Shown here: positions 61,658-64,000 of the stretch, piece after piece
Layout of the letters: each line of letters begins with the position of its first letter
Position numbering within the stretch: position 1 is the stretch's first letter
DNA from: Haladaptatus sp. QDMS2
GTDB lineage: Archaea; Halobacteriota; Halobacteria; Halobacteriales; Halococcaceae
DNA: 64,000 nucleotides
Direction of reading: 5' to 3'
Assembly: GCF_029338295.1 (NCBI RefSeq)
Contig: NZ_CP119791.1
Span: 1-64,000 of the forward strand
Position numbers and translations under genes: made by a program
The notes under the pieces: model-generated
What the model was told of the DNA's origin: nothing
What the model saw: the letters and a program-made list of their open reading frames with translations, nothing else
The model's database searches: none

Positions 61658-62907
61658 TAGCGATTCAGGTCACTCGGACGTACGTTGGTTCCATCCAGAA
61701 CCACCGACAGGTCTGTAATGGCCTCGATTCGCTCGGAGATTCCGCCTCGAAACTCTGGAACGTCGCACGATGGACAGCCGACCGCGTATGGGACGCAACC
61801 GGCGAAATCCCAGACGAGGGCGTTCTGAAGTCGTACATGAAGAACCAAGAGTGCTGGAAAGACTTGAACGCACAATCCAGTCAGAAAGTCATCGAAGAAC
61901 TTTCCGACGCTTTCCAGTCATGGTTCGACCTGCGACACAAAGACCCGAAAGCGAATCCACCCGGCTACCGCAAACACGGCGACAAACGACCAAAGAGTAC
62001 GGTCACGTTCAAAGAAGACGGGTTCAAACACGACCCCAAGAACAACCGCGTCCGGCTCAGCAAAGGGTCGAACCTCAAAGCACACTTCTCAGACTTCCTC
62101 CTCTGCGAGTACCAGACCCGCCCTGATGTTGACCTCTCGGAAGTCAACTCGGTGCAGAACGTTCGCGCCGTCTGGAACGGCGACGAATGGGAACTACACT
62201 TCGTTTGTAAGGTCGAACTCGAAACGAACGACTCAGCAGGCGACGGTGTTGCTGGAATCGACCTTGGCATCAAGAACATCGCCACAGTCGCGTTCCCCGA
62301 CGAATACGTTCTCTACCCCGGCAACTCGCTCAAGCAAGACAAGCACTACTTCACGCGAGCCGAGTACGACACCGAGGGCGAGAACGGCCCGTCCGAGAAG
62401 TCGATGTGGGCGCGTCGGAAACTTGCAGAGCGTGAAACGCACTTCTACCACACGCTGACGGACACCATCATCACCGAGTGTGTCGAGCGTAGTGTTGGAA
62501 CGCTCGCGGTGAGTTGGCCCGAAGACGTGCGAGAATCCGACTGGGGCAAGACTGGCAACAAGAAGTTGCATACGTGGGCGTTCGACCGCATCTACCAGTA
62601 CCTCAACTACAAAGGCGAGATTCGCGGTGTTGGGGTACTGAAAGAGAATGAGTGGAACACCTCGAAGACGTGTTCGGCGTGCGGTGACGATACGAAAGGG
62701 AACCGCAAGCACCGTGGGTTGTACGTCTGCTCGTCGTGCGGGTTAGTCGGGAACGCAGATTGCAATGGGGCAGAGAACATGCGTCAGAAGATAACTCCGA
62801 GTCCTCACGGTGAGGATAGGAGTAACGGCTGTGTGGCACAGCCCTCGGTACACTTGTTCGATTCAGAAAGTGGGGCTTTCGCCCCGCGAGAACAGGTCGT
62901 GTCGTAG
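61657..62907 (+). pseudogene. tnpB: TnpB with lost start codon (ATG to ATA)
   Basis: Aligned with the copy at 22733-24037, the frame should start at 61657, where the codon is ATA instead of ATG, followed by AIQVTRTYVGSIQNHRQV. It stays open for 416 codons. The next in-frame ATG is 61837 (MKNQECWKDLNAQSSQKVIE), which would drop 60 residues of the N-terminal domain. RuvC motifs are present: GIDLGIKNIA, a site in LAVSWPEDVRE where the sister has VGNLEG, and NADCNGAENM. The zinc ribbon is CSAC with CSSC. Full activity is doubtful. Confidence 0.85.
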
Positions 62908-64000
62908 ACCGGCAAATATCCCACCTGCGGTACGGGAAGCCCCGTCGTTCACGACGGGGAGGATGTCACAGTTACGCCGGAACGCGACACAACCCGTCTG
63001 CCACCCCGCCCCGCGAGCAACCGGAGGCGGCGTGGTCATTTGTTGATGCTTCTGAGCAAATCAATTCACTCGTCGTCAGTCAGGATGCCGTGTTCGCCCG
63101 AACACGGGCCGAACTCGTTGCCATCGACAAGGAAACAGGTCAGGAACGCTGGCGAAAGCAACGAGATGGCTGGGGATACGTCAGCTATATGGAAGGGCGG
63201 GTGTACGACGTGTCTCGGGACACTGTCATCGCACTCGATGGAGACGGCGCTGAACAGTGGTCAATCTCCATCGAGAAATTCCATCACGCTCGGCTCATCG
63301 AGCGTGAGGGGTGGGTCTACGTGCTTGCGCGAAACCGATTCGCCTGTGTACACGCTGATTCGGGTGAAATCCTGGTCGAAACAGCCCTCGACGATGACGA
63401 TATGAGCCACTACTTCCCCGTTACCGACGGCCATCGCATCTTCGCGGGCGACTCCAAACTCTTTGGGTACGAGGTTGTTGACAACCGATTCGAGAAGCGA
63501 TGGGAGTCGCAGATGGCTCCACACCGCCTGTACGGGTTCATGGCTACCGATAACGGCCTCCTCTTTCGAGCTGGCTTCAATACACTCGTGTCGGACGCTG
63601 CGCGAGGTCGATTGTCCATTCACGACGTCGAAGACGGCAGTCTGCGGGCCGAACAGACGTTCGAGACGGTCCCGCGTTCCCCTGCTGTCGTTGACGGGAT
63701 CGTCTTCGTCTCGACGTCAACCGTGAGCAGCGACAATATCGGCGACGATGGCAAACTCGTCGCACTCTCCTCCGAAGGAGAATTGCTCTGGGAGTACACA
63801 CCGGAAGCCAGTCTGCAACCACCAGTGGTCGCGAACGACACGCTCTACACTGGTCCCTTCGCCAATCGCGAGGCACCACTCATCGCCTTCGACGCCATCT
63901 CTGGCGAAGAACTGTGGCGTGAAGACCCAGATACGCTGCAGGGGTCTGTCGAACTTGCAATCGCCGGAGACATGCTCTACGTCGCAGATGGAACACGAGT

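Larger units (their letters stand above)
61465..62967 (+). mobile_element. IS1341-type element carrying tnpB
   Basis: The element is 1,503 bp. The left end follows host CTATC and contains GAGGAGAGAATCCCGCCC, with a hairpin-rich insertion (61496-61555) before GGGAGTGAATCC. The right end is the hairpin GCCCCGTCGTTCACGACGGGG followed by GAGGATGTC. Both ends match the element at 22682-24171. No TnpA is present. Removal restores the host lipoprotein frame. Confidence 0.88.
61212..64000 (+). pseudogene. PQQ-like beta-propeller lipoprotein gene split by a TnpB element and cut by the window edge
   Basis: The 5' part (61212-61464) has a Tat-like signal (SIRRRDVLSLSAGALTTALA) with lipobox ALAGC and then PVDWKPNPGEWPRIGY. 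After the element (from 62968) the frame continues as HSYAGTRHNPSATPPREQP and then propeller repeats such as VFARTRAELVAIDKETGQER and DGKLVALSSEGELLWEYTPE up to the right edge. If 61465-62967 is removed, TAT C|AC joins in frame. The gene would encode an anchored propeller protein of the PQQ-binding-like/BamB type. Confidence 0.85.

Overview
The window is chromosomal DNA of a haloarchaeon (class Halobacteria). Proteins are strongly acidic, many secreted proteins carry twin-arginine (Tat) signals with lipoboxes, most genes lack an obvious Shine-Dalgarno site, and marker genes include the RPA3/RPA3-associated protein pair, Tfx, Bat-like HTH regulators, halocyanins, a J-domain/2Fe-2S ferredoxin and a tRNA-His gene. 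The genus cannot be fixed from sequence alone.

Layout. 1-6.1 kb: an acetate-activation region with a frameshifted acetyl-CoA synthetase fragment, an AhpD-like protein, a Bat-like regulator and an intact acetyl-CoA synthetase whose start codon abuts a transposase-less IS200/IS605-type element, then a pyridoxamine-oxidase-like protein. 6.3-16.3 kb: two parallel copper redox modules. One has NirK nitrite reductase plus a CGCGG-type candidate RiPP, a halocyanin and DoxX. The other has a multicopper oxidase, a halocyanin and DoxX. They are separated by a TnpB element and followed by a ferredoxin and an ABC permease. 16.4-22.4 kb: lipoprotein, hydrolase, Lrp regulator, CNNM/CBS protein, FAD reductase, a long motif-rich intergenic region and a VapBC pair.

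22.6-46.0 kb: accessory DNA. A TnpB element splits a small membrane-protein gene. Two tRNA-His 3'-end fragments (24435, 24577) match the intact tRNA-His at 45968-46041 in the same orientation, which suggests an old tRNA-targeted integrative element of about 21 kb. The interval holds a decayed antitoxin, a YihY-TnpB chimera, a TumE-like toxin-antitoxin pair, a DUF234 ATPase, a frameshifted DUF4268 nuclease-like gene, an EVE-HNH restriction-type protein, transporters, a K+ channel, an acyl-CoA dehydrogenase and an HNH protein. No integrase was found.

46.1-64 kb: mostly conserved haloarchaeal housekeeping genes (DUF5814, RPA3 operon, acetyltransferase, mannose-1-phosphate guanylyltransferase, SDR, Tfx, TRAM protein), broken by a second VapBC-type pair, a second transposase-less element and a TnpB element that splits a PQQ-propeller lipoprotein gene running off the right edge. 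For two TnpB elements, the flanks rejoin in frame if the element is taken to begin just after CTATC and to end at GATGTC. This gives inferred element boundaries for the window.
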